From assembly GCA_963728165.1 (NCBI GenBank), contig CAVSIY010000006.1, forward strand, positions 1,178,001 through 1,242,000: a stretch of DNA of 64,000 bases, read 5' to 3'. The DNA is from Hyphomicrobium_A sp963728165 (lineage in GTDB: Bacteria > Pseudomonadota > Alphaproteobacteria > Rhizobiales > Hyphomicrobiaceae). Both the position numbers and the translations under genes were made by a program. Under the pieces are notes generated by a model. The model saw only the letters and a list, made by a program, of their open reading frames with translations, made no database searches and had not been told where the DNA came from. Positions 17,363 through 25,596 of the stretch are shown one piece after another. The first letter of the stretch is position 1. Every line of letters begins with the position of its first letter.

Positions 17363-17405
17363 AAGCCGCGCTTCGGCCGCTCAAATCCAAGCAGCGCTGG
17401 TAACG

Positions 17406-17594
17406 TTATTTTATGGCTGTTTCGTCGGCGGCCACGTGGCCGACGTCGGTTTCGCTGGTGACCGCCCCGCCCACGAGGGCCGCGATCAGGAAGGCCAAAG
17501 CAGCCAGCGTCAACGCTGACGCAATGATGATCTCGCGCGAGGAGCGGCGCACGCGGTCAGCATAAGAATCCAATTTTTCGAATCTCCATCTCAT
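17406..17594 (-). CDS. Small single-span membrane protein, hypothetical
   Basis: 62 residues from ATG at 17594. It has a charged N-terminal half (FEKLDSYADRVRRSSRE) and one membrane helix (ASALTLAALAFLIAALVGGA). A weak GGA lies about 13 bases upstream. The frame is convergent with pabBC. I do not recognise it; the clear helix and clean start are the only support. A second small membrane gene (17687-17863) precedes it on the same strand, 92 bp upstream, so the two may be co-transcribed. Confidence 0.5.
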   Translation of the reverse strand: MRWRFEKLDSYADRVRRSSREIIIASALTLAALAFLIAALVGGAVTSETDVGHVAADETAIK

Positions 17595-17686
17595 GCAGCG
17601 AGAAATCCTCCAGGATGTCCCTCGCCGCCAGAGTGCTCAGTGCCGCGCGACAGAAGAGCACAGCGATCCGATATTGCTTCGACGCT

Positions 17687-17863
17687 TCAAAGCCCCCGCA
17701 TGATGCAGCCCAGCACGAGGATGACCTGGGCCGCCAAGAGCACCCAGAATTCGTTGCCGACGAGGAAGGGGATCTCGGCCCCGAAAAACTTCATGATCAA
17801 CACGGTGACCGTCAGGACGATCGACACCATGAACGTCAGGATGCCAGGCGCTTTGAGTCCCAT
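17687..17863 (-). CDS. Small two-span membrane protein, hypothetical
   Basis: 58 residues from ATG at 17863; GGAG eight bases upstream decides this start against longer frames. Two hydrophobic helices (ILTFMVSIVLTVTVLIMKFF and FWVLLAAQVILVLGCIM) are joined by a short loop GAEIPFLVGNE, and the protein ends MRGL. The family is not recognised. Location is the inner membrane. It is isolated from the exported-protein gene at 18131-19927 by about 270 bp, which contains no gene. Confidence 0.65.
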   Translation of the reverse strand: MGLKAPGILTFMVSIVLTVTVLIMKFFGAEIPFLVGNEFWVLLAAQVILVLGCIMRGL

Positions 17864-18130
17864 CTGTCCCACTCCCTCGATGCTAAAGGAACGCAATACA
17901 ATTGCGGACCTTTCCCCGACGCGATGCTGATTCGGAAGGTCCCCCGAGCGCTTATAGCAGGGCGCACAGGCTCTGACACGCGCGTGCGAGGATCGAGAGA
18001 TTTGGCTGTGCAGAGGGCAACGCTGCAAGCGGACCGCCTGCTAAGCGCAGGAGCAACTCTTTGATTTCTCGTGGCTTACGATCGCCGGTTGCGCAGCGCG
18101 TCGCCCCGACTTGTCGGACGTGTTGCCGCC

Positions 18131-19927
18131 TTATGCGGCAGTCTGGCTCCGGCGCCGCGGAAACAGGAGGCGGCGCAGCAAGAGCAGCAAGATCGCAACT
18201 GCGAAAAGCGCCGCGACGATGACAATCGGATGCTTCTCCCACATGAGGATCGGCGTCACGCGGCCGTCACTGATGAGACCGAAGTCCTCCACGATCGCGC
18301 TGGCGTCGAGCGAGGCATTGGTGCGCAGCATCATGCCGACGGCCGCCGTCTGGTCGGCGCTGGCGACGACGGCCTCGCGCACGCGCTCGGACGCCAGCGA
18401 TTGCATCTTGGCGGGGCTGGCCGCGACGGCGCGCAGCACCTGCTCGCGCGGCTCCTTTTGCAGCCCGGTCAGATAGCGCGACAGCGTCGCGAGCTCGGGC
18501 TCGCTCAAGTTGCGGGTCAGGGCTTTCAGATCCGCATCATTCAATTCGAAAAGCGTGTCGCGCGCCCCCCGATCGATGCTGACGAGCCGCAGGATGGCGA
18601 GGCGGTCGTTGAGGGCGAGGATGCGCTGCAGCGAGGCCTTGCTCAGGGTGTCGGGTGTCGTGCGCCGATAAAGCCCGAGCTCGACCACTTTGGGAAGGTC
18701 GCTTCCCGCCAACGCGGACCATTTGAGGGCCGCATCGACGGAGCGCGTCTCGCGCGCGATCTCCATGGCCGGTGCGGGCAGCACGTTGACGGCCTCGTTG
18801 AGGGTGCCGTCGTCGAGGCGGCGCAAGAGGCCGGCTTCGCCTTCGGCGGCGAGCACCAGCGAGACAACCTCGTCGAGGCGGGGCAGCGCCTGCGGCTTGA
18901 GCGAATCGAGAAAAGCCTTGAACTTCGGGTTGCGCTCGGCGAGGTCGAGCGCTTGCGCGTGGGCGCTGCGGAAATCGCGCCAGATGTTGACCACGGCGTC
19001 GGCCGTTGCCGTGCCGATCTCGTCGACGTGGCCGGAGATCTGCTCGGCAAACGTCTTCGCCAGCTCGTCCTGCACCTTGGCCTTGTTGTCCTTCGATTTC
19101 ATCTCGGTGGCGATGATGGGCAGGACGCCGTGGCGCAGGTCCCAGATGTCCTTGGCGATGAGCACCAGCCCGACGCCGTCGGCAACGACGGCCACGAGGC
19201 GGGCGAGCACGGCGCCGACGACGCGCTGGCCCACGCGCCGCGCCATGTTGGCCATTTGCCGGCGCAGGATCAGAACGGCAGCGCCGGCGATGCCGCCGCT
19301 CGATTCGCGCAACACGGAGCCGGGCGAGATGCCGGCTGCGGCCTTCTCCGGATCGACGGTGAGCTCCTTGCCCGTCTCCCCGATCACGGCGCGGGCGACC
19401 GTGGTGCCGTAGCGGGCGCCGACGAACGCCTTGAGGCAGGCGAGCGTCGGCTCGCTCGCGTCGGCGCTTGCCAGCTCGATCTGGCGCCCGACGTCCTTGC
19501 CCACGTCGGCTGCGAGCTGCTCCAGCGCCGCCTTCATGGCATCGGAGCGGTAGACGCGCTCGGCGACCGCGGTTGCAAGCTCCTGCGCCTTCTGCTGGTT
19601 GGCGAGCGACTGCAACAGATTGGCCCAGCTCGTCTCCTGCGCCACCTCGTCGACGGCCACGTCGACGCGCTTGTCGACGATGGCGTCGAGCCCCTCGCGC
19701 CGCCAGGCGTCGCCGACCACGGCGCGGTAGTCGACGTTGGCGATGCCGCTCTTCAGGGCGCGCACGGAGATGGCCTGGATGGCGGTTTTCAGCGCGGTCT
19801 CGTCGCGGGCCTGGCAGGCCTCGTAGTCGGCCTTGGAGAGAGGCGCGGCGGCAACGGGGACGACTTGGCCCACGGCAATGGCAAGTGCCGCCACAGAGGC
19901 GATCAGCGGACGGACCTGAGCGACCAA
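18131..19927 (-). CDS. Large exported membrane-anchored protein of unknown function
   Basis: 598 residues from GTG/ATG-type start at 19927. A signal peptide (SVAALAIAVGQVVPVAAA) is followed by a long helical periplasmic region with two cysteines far apart (YEACQARDE near 37, PTLACLKAF near 165), a glycine/alanine hydrophobic stretch near 215-265 and many Ala/Leu/Glu-rich helices. A C-terminal membrane helix (PIVIVAALFAVAILLLLLRR) and a basic tail RRRSQTAA anchor it with the bulk outside the cytoplasm. No catalytic motif is recognised. The membrane-protein gene at 20047-21927 lies 119 bp upstream on the same strand and has two C-terminal membrane helices; together with the acetyltransferase-like gene they may form an envelope operon. 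Confidence 0.75.
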   Translation of the reverse strand: MVAQVRPLIASVAALAIAVGQVVPVAAAPLSKADYEACQARDETALKTAIQAISVRALKSGIANVDYRAVVGDAWRREGLDAIVDKRVDVAVDEVAQETSWANLLQSLANQQKAQELATAVAERVYRSDAMKAALEQLAADVGKDVGRQIELASADASEPTLACLKAFVGARYGTTVARAVIGETGKELTVDPEKAAAGISPGSVLRESSGGIAGAAVLILRRQMANMARRVGQRVVGAVLARLVAVVADGVGLVLIAKDIWDLRHGVLPIIATEMKSKDNKAKVQDELAKTFAEQISGHVDEIGTATADAVVNIWRDFRSAHAQALDLAERNPKFKAFLDSLKPQALPRLDEVVSLVLAAEGEAGLLRRLDDGTLNEAVNVLPAPAMEIARETRSVDAALKWSALAGSDLPKVVELGLYRRTTPDTLSKASLQRILALNDRLAILRLVSIDRGARDTLFELNDADLKALTRNLSEPELATLSRYLTGLQKEPREQVLRAVAASPAKMQSLASERVREAVVASADQTAAVGMMLRTNASLDASAIVEDFGLISDGRVTPILMWEKHPIVIVAALFAVAILLLLLRRLLFPRRRSQTAA

Positions 19928-20046
19928 CGAGGCCTTTCCTTCTTGCGCCGGTCAGAGCTGCGGCGGGCTGGCGCCACGGCATCTAATCACCCCGACTATA
20001 TAGTGTCGAATGCGCTCTTTGCGTGGCGGGTGCCCCGGCGCTTGCC

Positions 20047-21927
20047 TCAACGGCGCAAGAGCAGCTGGCGCAGCACCCACAACGTCAGAATGACGGTCAC
20101 GATCAGGAAGCCGCCGGTCGACAGGAAGAGGTACTTCGCCAGCATGTGCGAGGTGGCGAAATTGGTGAAGTCGACCATGTCGATGGGGTGGCTCGAGACC
20201 TTGTCGATGCCCCGCGTCGAGATGTCGAGCACCTGATAGAGTACCTGCAACACGCTGAACACGCCGACGGCCGCCAGCAGCAGGCTGAACTGGCGGTCGA
20301 CCTTGGATCTCAAGCGCCCCTCGAGGTCGCGGGTCTGCGCCTCCAGGTTGGTGACGATGCTGTTCAAGTACTCGTCCTTGCGGTGCGTGCCGCGGCGCGC
20401 CTCCACCGCCTCAAACAGGTCGCGCTCGGTGTCGTAGCGGAACACGTTGGCGTACTTGTGCTTCTGGTACTTGGTGTAGTCGCCGGTGCGGAAGGCATAG
20501 AAGCGGTCGGCGGCGCGGCTCAAGCGCGCTTCGGCGTTGAACTTCTCGATGTCGAGCGTCAGCGCCTCGGTCTGGCGCTCGTAGTCGCGCACCAGGAACT
20601 CGTTGTGCATGGCCAGCACGTGCACCAGGAACACGTAAGGGCAGGTGCCGATGAAGTCGTTGCCGGTCTTGAGGCTGCGCGAGCCCGGCACGAACTGGGT
20701 GATCGAGCGCTGGCTCGCGTAGCGGATGAAGAAGCTTTCCTCCTCCTGCTCGGCCGTCGCCGGATAGACGGGGTCGGTGCTGTCGAGCACCTCGGAGGCG
20801 TCCTGGTTCATGAAGTCGACGATGTTCTGGATGAAGCCCGACAGGAACAGGTAGCGCAGCTGCTGCGGCGCCACCTCGTAGACCTCCTGCAGGTACTCGC
20901 GCGTCAGCCGCACGGTCTGGTCGCCGCTACCCTTTCCCAGCTCCTGCTCGTGCTGCACCCATTCCTTGAAGCAGTCGAAATAGGTGTCCTTCACGAAGTC
21001 GCGGCGTGACTGGCGCCGTCCGTCGTCGGCCGGCAGCGGCAGGAGGTAGCGGAAGAAGGTCTTGTCGTCGAAGAGGAACACGACGCGCGCGCGCGGCATC
21101 TTGAGGCCCGGGACCTCGATGAACGGATCGGAGACGACGAGCGTGCGAAAGAAGTCGGTCGTGCCGCGTCCGCGCTCGTCCTTGATCTTGATGTCGAAGG
21201 CCGCAAACAGATCCTTGGCGTCAGCGTCGAAGCGCCGGCGGATGTAGTGCCAGAAGGGCGCGGATGCCTGCGCGGCGCCTTTAGCCTCTCCCAGCTGGCG
21301 CACGAGGACCTTGTCGAGGGGAAAAATCCCGGTTGCCGCCTCGTTGACGGTGATCGCTGTGCTGCGCGCCGGCTTTGCCGTGCCGGCAGGCGGCGTCGCC
21401 ACCGCGAACTCTTTCGGGGCCAGGATCTTCTGCAGCAGCGAGATGAAATAGAAGTCCGCCGGCGTGTGCTCGTACTTGAGGCAGAACGACATGTGGTAGG
21501 AGAGCGAGCCGTTCATGTGGACGTACCAGAACTGGCGGCAGCGCAACAGCCGCGGCGCCTGCGGGCCGAGCTCGGCGACAAAGTGCGTGCCCTCGGTGGT
21601 CCACTCCACCACGTCGGGAACGGCGATCTCGATCCATTCGCCCTGGCGCGCACCCGGCACGTCGAGCAGATAGTCCCCCACCTCCGACAGCCGCTCGCGG
21701 TCGGCGATGTCGTTGAACAGCGGCTCGATGGCGTCGCGCAAGGCGGCGGACTGCAGATAGCGGCTCTGCACGTTGTGCTTGTTGGCGGGCGCAAACTGCG
21801 CCTGGAAGCGCTCAGGCAACCGGCTGCGATCGATGTGCAGCGACAGCGTCCAGTAGAGCGTCCTGTCCTCGCACCTGTCCCACTCGGGCATTTCCGGCCG
21901 AGTGCCTACGCTTTGAACCGCAGTCAC
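20047..21927 (-). CDS. Membrane protein of unknown function with two C-terminal helices
   Basis: 626 residues from GTG at 21927, chosen because GGGGG lies about five bases upstream; ATG at 21891 is an alternative. A long soluble part contains aromatic-rich stretches such as RQFWYVHMNGSLSYHMSF and FFIRYASQRSITQFVPG. A predicted coiled coil precedes the end (LEAQTRDLEGRLRSKVDRQF), and two membrane helices close it (LLLAAVGVFSVLQVLYQVL and LSTGGFLIVTVILTLWVL). That arrangement recalls CorA-type transporters, but the GMN motif is absent, so I do not assign transport. It lies 57 bp downstream of an acyltransferase-like gene (21984-22937) on the same strand and upstream of the exported 598-residue protein. 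Confidence 0.75.
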   Translation of the reverse strand: MTAVQSVGTRPEMPEWDRCEDRTLYWTLSLHIDRSRLPERFQAQFAPANKHNVQSRYLQSAALRDAIEPLFNDIADRERLSEVGDYLLDVPGARQGEWIEIAVPDVVEWTTEGTHFVAELGPQAPRLLRCRQFWYVHMNGSLSYHMSFCLKYEHTPADFYFISLLQKILAPKEFAVATPPAGTAKPARSTAITVNEAATGIFPLDKVLVRQLGEAKGAAQASAPFWHYIRRRFDADAKDLFAAFDIKIKDERGRGTTDFFRTLVVSDPFIEVPGLKMPRARVVFLFDDKTFFRYLLPLPADDGRRQSRRDFVKDTYFDCFKEWVQHEQELGKGSGDQTVRLTREYLQEVYEVAPQQLRYLFLSGFIQNIVDFMNQDASEVLDSTDPVYPATAEQEEESFFIRYASQRSITQFVPGSRSLKTGNDFIGTCPYVFLVHVLAMHNEFLVRDYERQTEALTLDIEKFNAEARLSRAADRFYAFRTGDYTKYQKHKYANVFRYDTERDLFEAVEARRGTHRKDEYLNSIVTNLEAQTRDLEGRLRSKVDRQFSLLLAAVGVFSVLQVLYQVLDISTRGIDKVSSHPIDMVDFTNFATSHMLAKYLFLSTGGFLIVTVILTLWVLRQLLLRR

Positions 21928-21983
21928 CAAACCCCCACTCGCACAACCTTGCAACGTCCAAACTCTGGTCAGGGGCCGGGCCC

Positions 21984-22937
21984 CTAAGCCATCGTCCTGA
22001 TGAGCTCCCGCAGCGATGTTCGGCCCCCCGCCCCGGAGGCCTGCTGTATTAGCGAGGGCAGGCCCGACGCCGTCAACAGAGGAATGCCGCCGCCCTGGTC
22101 GCAGCGCGCCTCGAGCTCGGCCAGCTGAGCCCCGGCGATGGCGTTGGCGCGGGGGTCCTCGCCCTTCAGCACCGAGATGGCGAAGAAGCGGAGAAGATGC
22201 GCATAGAGCAGGCAAGCGGGAAGCACGCTCCCCTCGGCGCCGAGCACGGCATAGATGAGCGTTTCATCGGGCGCCTGCGCCGCCGACAGCGGGGGCTGGA
22301 CATAGGGAAAATCAATGATCTTGGCGCCGAGCGCGGTCCACAGCCCGATGCGCGTCATCTGGTCGATGCCGGAGTGCTGCGTGTCGCGCAGGTAATCCGC
22401 CTGGCTCATCTGCACGGGGTCGTTCTGCTCGATGAAGATCAGCTGCGGGAGGCGCTCAGCCGCGGGCTCGAAGAAGCCTGCCGCCACGTCGCCGAGGCCG
22501 GCGATGAGCCGCTTGAAGTGGCCGCGCCGGCGCTGCTCGGAGGCGATGAAGACGTAGTTGAGGTTGATCGACAGCACCTCGTCGGCAAGGCGCAAGGGGA
22601 AGGCGATAAGGTTGGCCCCGCCCACCATGACGCCGGTGTCTGCGTCCCGCGCCACCAGGACGAGCTCGCGGAAGGCGCCATAAGCCCGAGAGAGCCGCAG
22701 GTAGGAGTCGCCGAAGTTGAGCGCCAGGCATTTGGTGAAGCCTGAATGCTCCTCCTTCTCGTTCGGCAGCACGAACGCGGCGTCATAGCCCGTGAAGAAC
22801 GCCTGCAGGATGGGTCCCTCGGGGCTCGCGCTCGCCTCGATCAGAAGCCCATCGCTCATCACCCGGCGTTCGGGGACGTCGGTCAATGCCAGCAGCGATG
22901 ACGGCTCGGGAAGCAAGGTCGGCCTCTTTCTCGGCAC
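21984..22937 (-). CDS. GNAT-like acyltransferase, hypothetical
   Basis: 317 residues from GTG at 22937; ATG at 22859 is an alternative and neither has a strong ribosome site. The central part resembles a GNAT acetyl-CoA-binding core: LNYVFIASEQRRRGHFKRLI matches the V.(x)...RRRG.G..L pattern of motif A, preceded by strands ELVLVARDADTGVMVGG. The rest (QLIFIEQNDPVQMSQADY, RIGLWTALGAKIIDFPYVQP) looks like a larger acyltransferase of unknown substrate. It heads the leftward group with the two membrane proteins at 20047-21927 and 18131-19927, suggesting an envelope or small-molecule modification role. Substrate cannot be told from sequence. Confidence 0.65.
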   Translation of the reverse strand: MPRKRPTLLPEPSSLLALTDVPERRVMSDGLLIEASASPEGPILQAFFTGYDAAFVLPNEKEEHSGFTKCLALNFGDSYLRLSRAYGAFRELVLVARDADTGVMVGGANLIAFPLRLADEVLSINLNYVFIASEQRRRGHFKRLIAGLGDVAAGFFEPAAERLPQLIFIEQNDPVQMSQADYLRDTQHSGIDQMTRIGLWTALGAKIIDFPYVQPPLSAAQAPDETLIYAVLGAEGSVLPACLLYAHLLRFFAISVLKGEDPRANAIAGAQLAELEARCDQGGGIPLLTASGLPSLIQQASGAGGRTSLRELIRTMA

Positions 22938-23583
22938 GTGCAGGGGTTGTGGCCGTCAAACAACACAATCACGCAGATTCACGATGTTTGCACTGCAACA
23001 ATTCGCCCCGCAGCAATTCTGCGTAAACTGAGGATGAAGCGACAACGGAACCGGCGGGAATTCAAGACGTTCTCTAGTCAGCTGCCGCCCATTTGTGAAC
23101 TGACCGACACCTTCCAAGATCACATCCGGATCCTGAACGGCAAGAGGAGGACAACAGCCATGCGTTGTACGTCATGCTTTTGCCAAATAGGGCGATCAGA
23201 AGCCCCGCCGCCGTTGGCGGCGGGAGCGCCAATTCCGACGGCAGCGGGTTGAGGCAGAGCTCGGATATGCGCGGGGCAACGGGTGTTCAGCAATGGCGTG
23301 TGTGCGCGTGCGGCAAGGTGCCCTATCGCCTGTCTGGCGGGTTCCGGCCAGTGAGAACCATTGATCCCTTGGGGACTGGCCCCCGCGCGGGGCACCACTC
23401 AACGCGCCCATACAAGCATAAGAGCTTCGAGCTTCTGCATCCTGCTATCGAAGCCTATCCGAGGAAACGAAAAAAAGAGGGTTTGACCCACATCTTGGCA
23501 TTGAGCGGCCCGGGTTGCACCGGCTCGCCATTGACCGGGAGCGGGTATTTTCGTGCGGTAAGCGAGCGGGTTCTGTTACAGAA
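22938..23583. other. Divergent intergenic region
   Basis: 646 bases between the leftward acyltransferase gene and the rightward hydrolase gene, so promoters for both are expected. It holds one micro-ORF candidate (23160-23252) and a GC hairpin at 23204-23224: CCCGCCGCC, loop GTT, GGCGGCGGG, with no T run. Nothing else was seen. Confidence 0.4.
23160..23252 (+). CDS. Possible 30-residue cysteine-containing micro-ORF
   Basis: ATG at 23160 follows AAGAGGAGG at nine bases, one of the strongest Shine-Dalgarno sequences in the window. The peptide starts MRCTSCFCQIGRSE (three cysteines) and ends in a Pro/Ala-rich tail. A perfect 9-bp GC hairpin (23204-23224) lies inside its 3' half. It could be a leader peptide or a small metal/redox peptide; chance is possible, as no relative is known to me. 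Confidence 0.25.
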   Translation: MRCTSCFCQIGRSEAPPPLAAGAPIPTAAG

Positions 23584-24471
23584 ATGAAAAACGACGAAAA
23601 AATGAAGACAGCGTGGGGCAGTATCTTCGTTCCGGGGGGACGCAACGGCGTGTTGCTCGTCCATAGCCTCGGGGGATCGCCAATCGAGCTGAAGTTTGTC
23701 GCTCAGGCGCTCGGCCAGTGCGGCTACACCGTCTACTGTCCGATGCTGCCTGGCCTGGCCGGCGGCACCGACGTTTCCGGCCTTTCGAGCTGGCGCGACT
23801 GGTACGCCGCGCTCGAGGCGGCGCACGACGAGCTGGCGCTGCACTGCGATACGATGATCGTCGGCGGCGTGTCGGCCGGCACCATGCTGGCGCTGCGGCT
23901 CGCGGCCCTGCGCCCTGAGAAAATCGTTGGGCTCATGCTGTTCTCGCCCACGATCTGGCCGAACGGCTGGGCGATCCCGTGGTACTTCTCCCTCTTCCGA
24001 TTGGTCAAGCACCGCTGGGCAGCGCGTCTCTTCAACTTCCGGGCGCGCGCGCCGCACGGCATCAAGGACGATCGGCTGCGCACTTTCATTCTGGAAAGCC
24101 TGCAGTCGGGCAACGACGCGATCGAGGATATGTTCGGTCGCGGCGGCGGTCTGGTGCTGGAGTTCCGCAGGCTCGTGCGCAGCGTGAAGCCGTTGCTCGG
24201 CCAGATCACGCAGCACGCGCTGATCTTCCATCCTCGCCGCGACGATCAAAGCGATCTGTCGAATACCATCAAGCTTCAGCGCAAGCTGGCGGGCTTGGTC
24301 GAGGTCCACGTTCTCGATGACTGCTACCACATGGTGACGCTCGACCAGCAGCGTCCCCTCGTGATCGATCGGGTCAAGGAGTTCGCGATGCGCCTGATGG
24401 CGAAGCGCGGCGAGGAGGCCGAGCAGATCACAGCCAGCGCCGACGCTCAGGGGCGACCCACTGGCGCTTGA
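23584..24471 (+). CDS. Alpha/beta hydrolase (carboxylesterase/monoacylglycerol lipase type)
   Basis: 295 residues from ATG at 23584, which follows a rather poor ribosome site. The fold is recognisable: GGRNGVLLVHSLGGSPIE (oxyanion region), the nucleophile elbow GGVSAGTMLALRLA, FHPRRDDQSDL with the likely acidic residue, and a histidine in DDCYHMVTLD near the C-terminus. This layout is that of Est30-like carboxylesterases and the serine aminopeptidase S33 group, acting on short acyl esters in the cytoplasm. The C-terminal 25 residues are poorly ordered. The gene stands alone and converges on a DUF2147 gene with a hairpin between them. Confidence 0.85.
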   Translation: MKNDEKMKTAWGSIFVPGGRNGVLLVHSLGGSPIELKFVAQALGQCGYTVYCPMLPGLAGGTDVSGLSSWRDWYAALEAAHDELALHCDTMIVGGVSAGTMLALRLAALRPEKIVGLMLFSPTIWPNGWAIPWYFSLFRLVKHRWAARLFNFRARAPHGIKDDRLRTFILESLQSGNDAIEDMFGRGGGLVLEFRRLVRSVKPLLGQITQHALIFHPRRDDQSDLSNTIKLQRKLAGLVEVHVLDDCYHMVTLDQQRPLVIDRVKEFAMRLMAKRGEEAEQITASADAQGRPTGA

Positions 24472-24505
24472 AAACGGCACTCGCGAGAGAAGAGAGAAGT
24501 GAGTA

Positions 24506-24524
24506 CGGCGCGCGTTGCGCGCCG
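24506..24524. terminator. GC hairpin between convergent genes
   Basis: CGGCGCGC (24506-24513), loop GTT, GCGCGCCG (24517-24524), immediately before the stop of the leftward DUF2147 gene and 35 bp after the stop of the hydrolase gene. There is no T run, so any termination would be weak or protein-assisted. Confidence 0.4.
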
Positions 24525-24526
24525 GC

Positions 24527-25213
24527 TCAGCGCGCTAGCGTGACCGGCCGCCGCCTCACAGCGGGAATGGGATGCGGCACCACCAGTCCGTCAAAGCGTG
24601 AGGCTCGTGCCAGCGAGGCCTTGTCGGGAAGCGGCGGAAGCTGAGCGCCGACCCTGGCGCGGATCTCTTGGCGCTCTGCACCGATGTTGGAAGCGTTGTC
24701 GCAGCGCGGCAAATCGTCCGGCGCCCGCCTCCAGAGGAAGGACTTGCTGAAAAACTTGATGCCCTTGTAGCCGGTCAGAACGAGACGGTCGTGCGAGCGC
24801 AGCGCGATGGCGGCGTCGAAGGATTTGCCCTGCTCCGGGTCGTAGACCCACCCCTGGTCCCAGCTGCCGTCGGACATGGGCCGCAGCGATCCCAGCACGG
24901 GAAGGCCGCAGATCGGCCGGGTGCGTTTGCGGGGGTTCTCGTTGTAGCCGTCGGTCAGGGGCTCCCCTTTCTTGTTGTTGGGGTCCTTGAGCCAAACAAT
25001 GAAGCCGCACAAGCGGTTGGCGTCGCGCCCGGTGTCGCCGCAGGGGCGGATTTCGACGGCGCCCCGACCCGAATTGTTGAACCAGAGGCCCTGCTCTCTC
25101 GGCGCCCCAGCGGCCGTGGCAGCCGCCCCTGCAGTTGCCGCCAAGATCAGTGCGGCAATACTGGCGAGGCGCCAGGGAAAGCCCGAATGAGGAGCATGAT
25201 GATCATGACGCAT
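24527..25213 (-). CDS. DUF2147 exported protein
   Basis: 228 residues with a signal-type hydrophobic segment at 15-38 (RLASIAALILAATAGAAATA). The mature part is a DUF2147 domain: EQGLWFNNSGRGAVEIRPCG, CGFIVWLKDPNN, then LGSLRPMSDGSWDQGWVYDP, GKSFDAAIALRSHDRLVLTG and KSFLWRR. These periplasmic beta-barrel-like proteins have no firmly known function; some relatives have been linked to stress or polymer metabolism. A C-terminal extension of about 60 residues is unusual for the domain. The N-terminal MRHDHHAPHSG is His-rich, and an internal start cannot be excluded. Confidence 0.85.
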   Translation of the reverse strand: MRHDHHAPHSGFPWRLASIAALILAATAGAAATAAGAPREQGLWFNNSGRGAVEIRPCGDTGRDANRLCGFIVWLKDPNNKKGEPLTDGYNENPRKRTRPICGLPVLGSLRPMSDGSWDQGWVYDPEQGKSFDAAIALRSHDRLVLTGYKGIKFFSKSFLWRRAPDDLPRCDNASNIGAERQEIRARVGAQLPPLPDKASLARASRFDGLVVPHPIPAVRRRPVTLAR

Positions 25214-25596
25214 GGTAGTATCGCCGATGTTGTGTCAGAGAACGGGACGGCATTAAACTTTGAAAGCGGCGAAAGCTGGTCGGAGGCTGCTAATCAGCCC
25301 TGTTTGCGAGTGGACTGGGTCTTGCATCCCTGGCATTCCGAGCCCATAGCTGCGAGGTGAGCCTCACGGATCCCCTCGTTATCGGCCCCGTTGTGGACTT
25401 CGATCCGTTAACACGCTGTGAGCAGGCCCCATCACTTTTGTTCTCTTATGGGGCGCGAACGCGAGAAGATTAGGCCTCTCTTAAACATGAGCGTGCCTTC
25501 TCGAGGCCAACATCGAGGGATAACTGCGGCGCGCGATCGCCGCCTTCTGGGCGCCACGTCCGGCGCCTTGCCCCGACATCACCGCGGAACACATCG
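25214..25596. other. Divergent intergenic region
   Basis: 383 bases between the leftward DUF2147 gene and the rightward ABC exporter operon. No gene was seen. Promoters for both directions should lie here, but no sequence stands out enough to mark. Confidence 0.4.

Noticed and set aside
20047..21927. CorA-type magnesium transporter
   Set aside because: Two terminal helices after a coiled coil look similar, but the GMN signature is missing.
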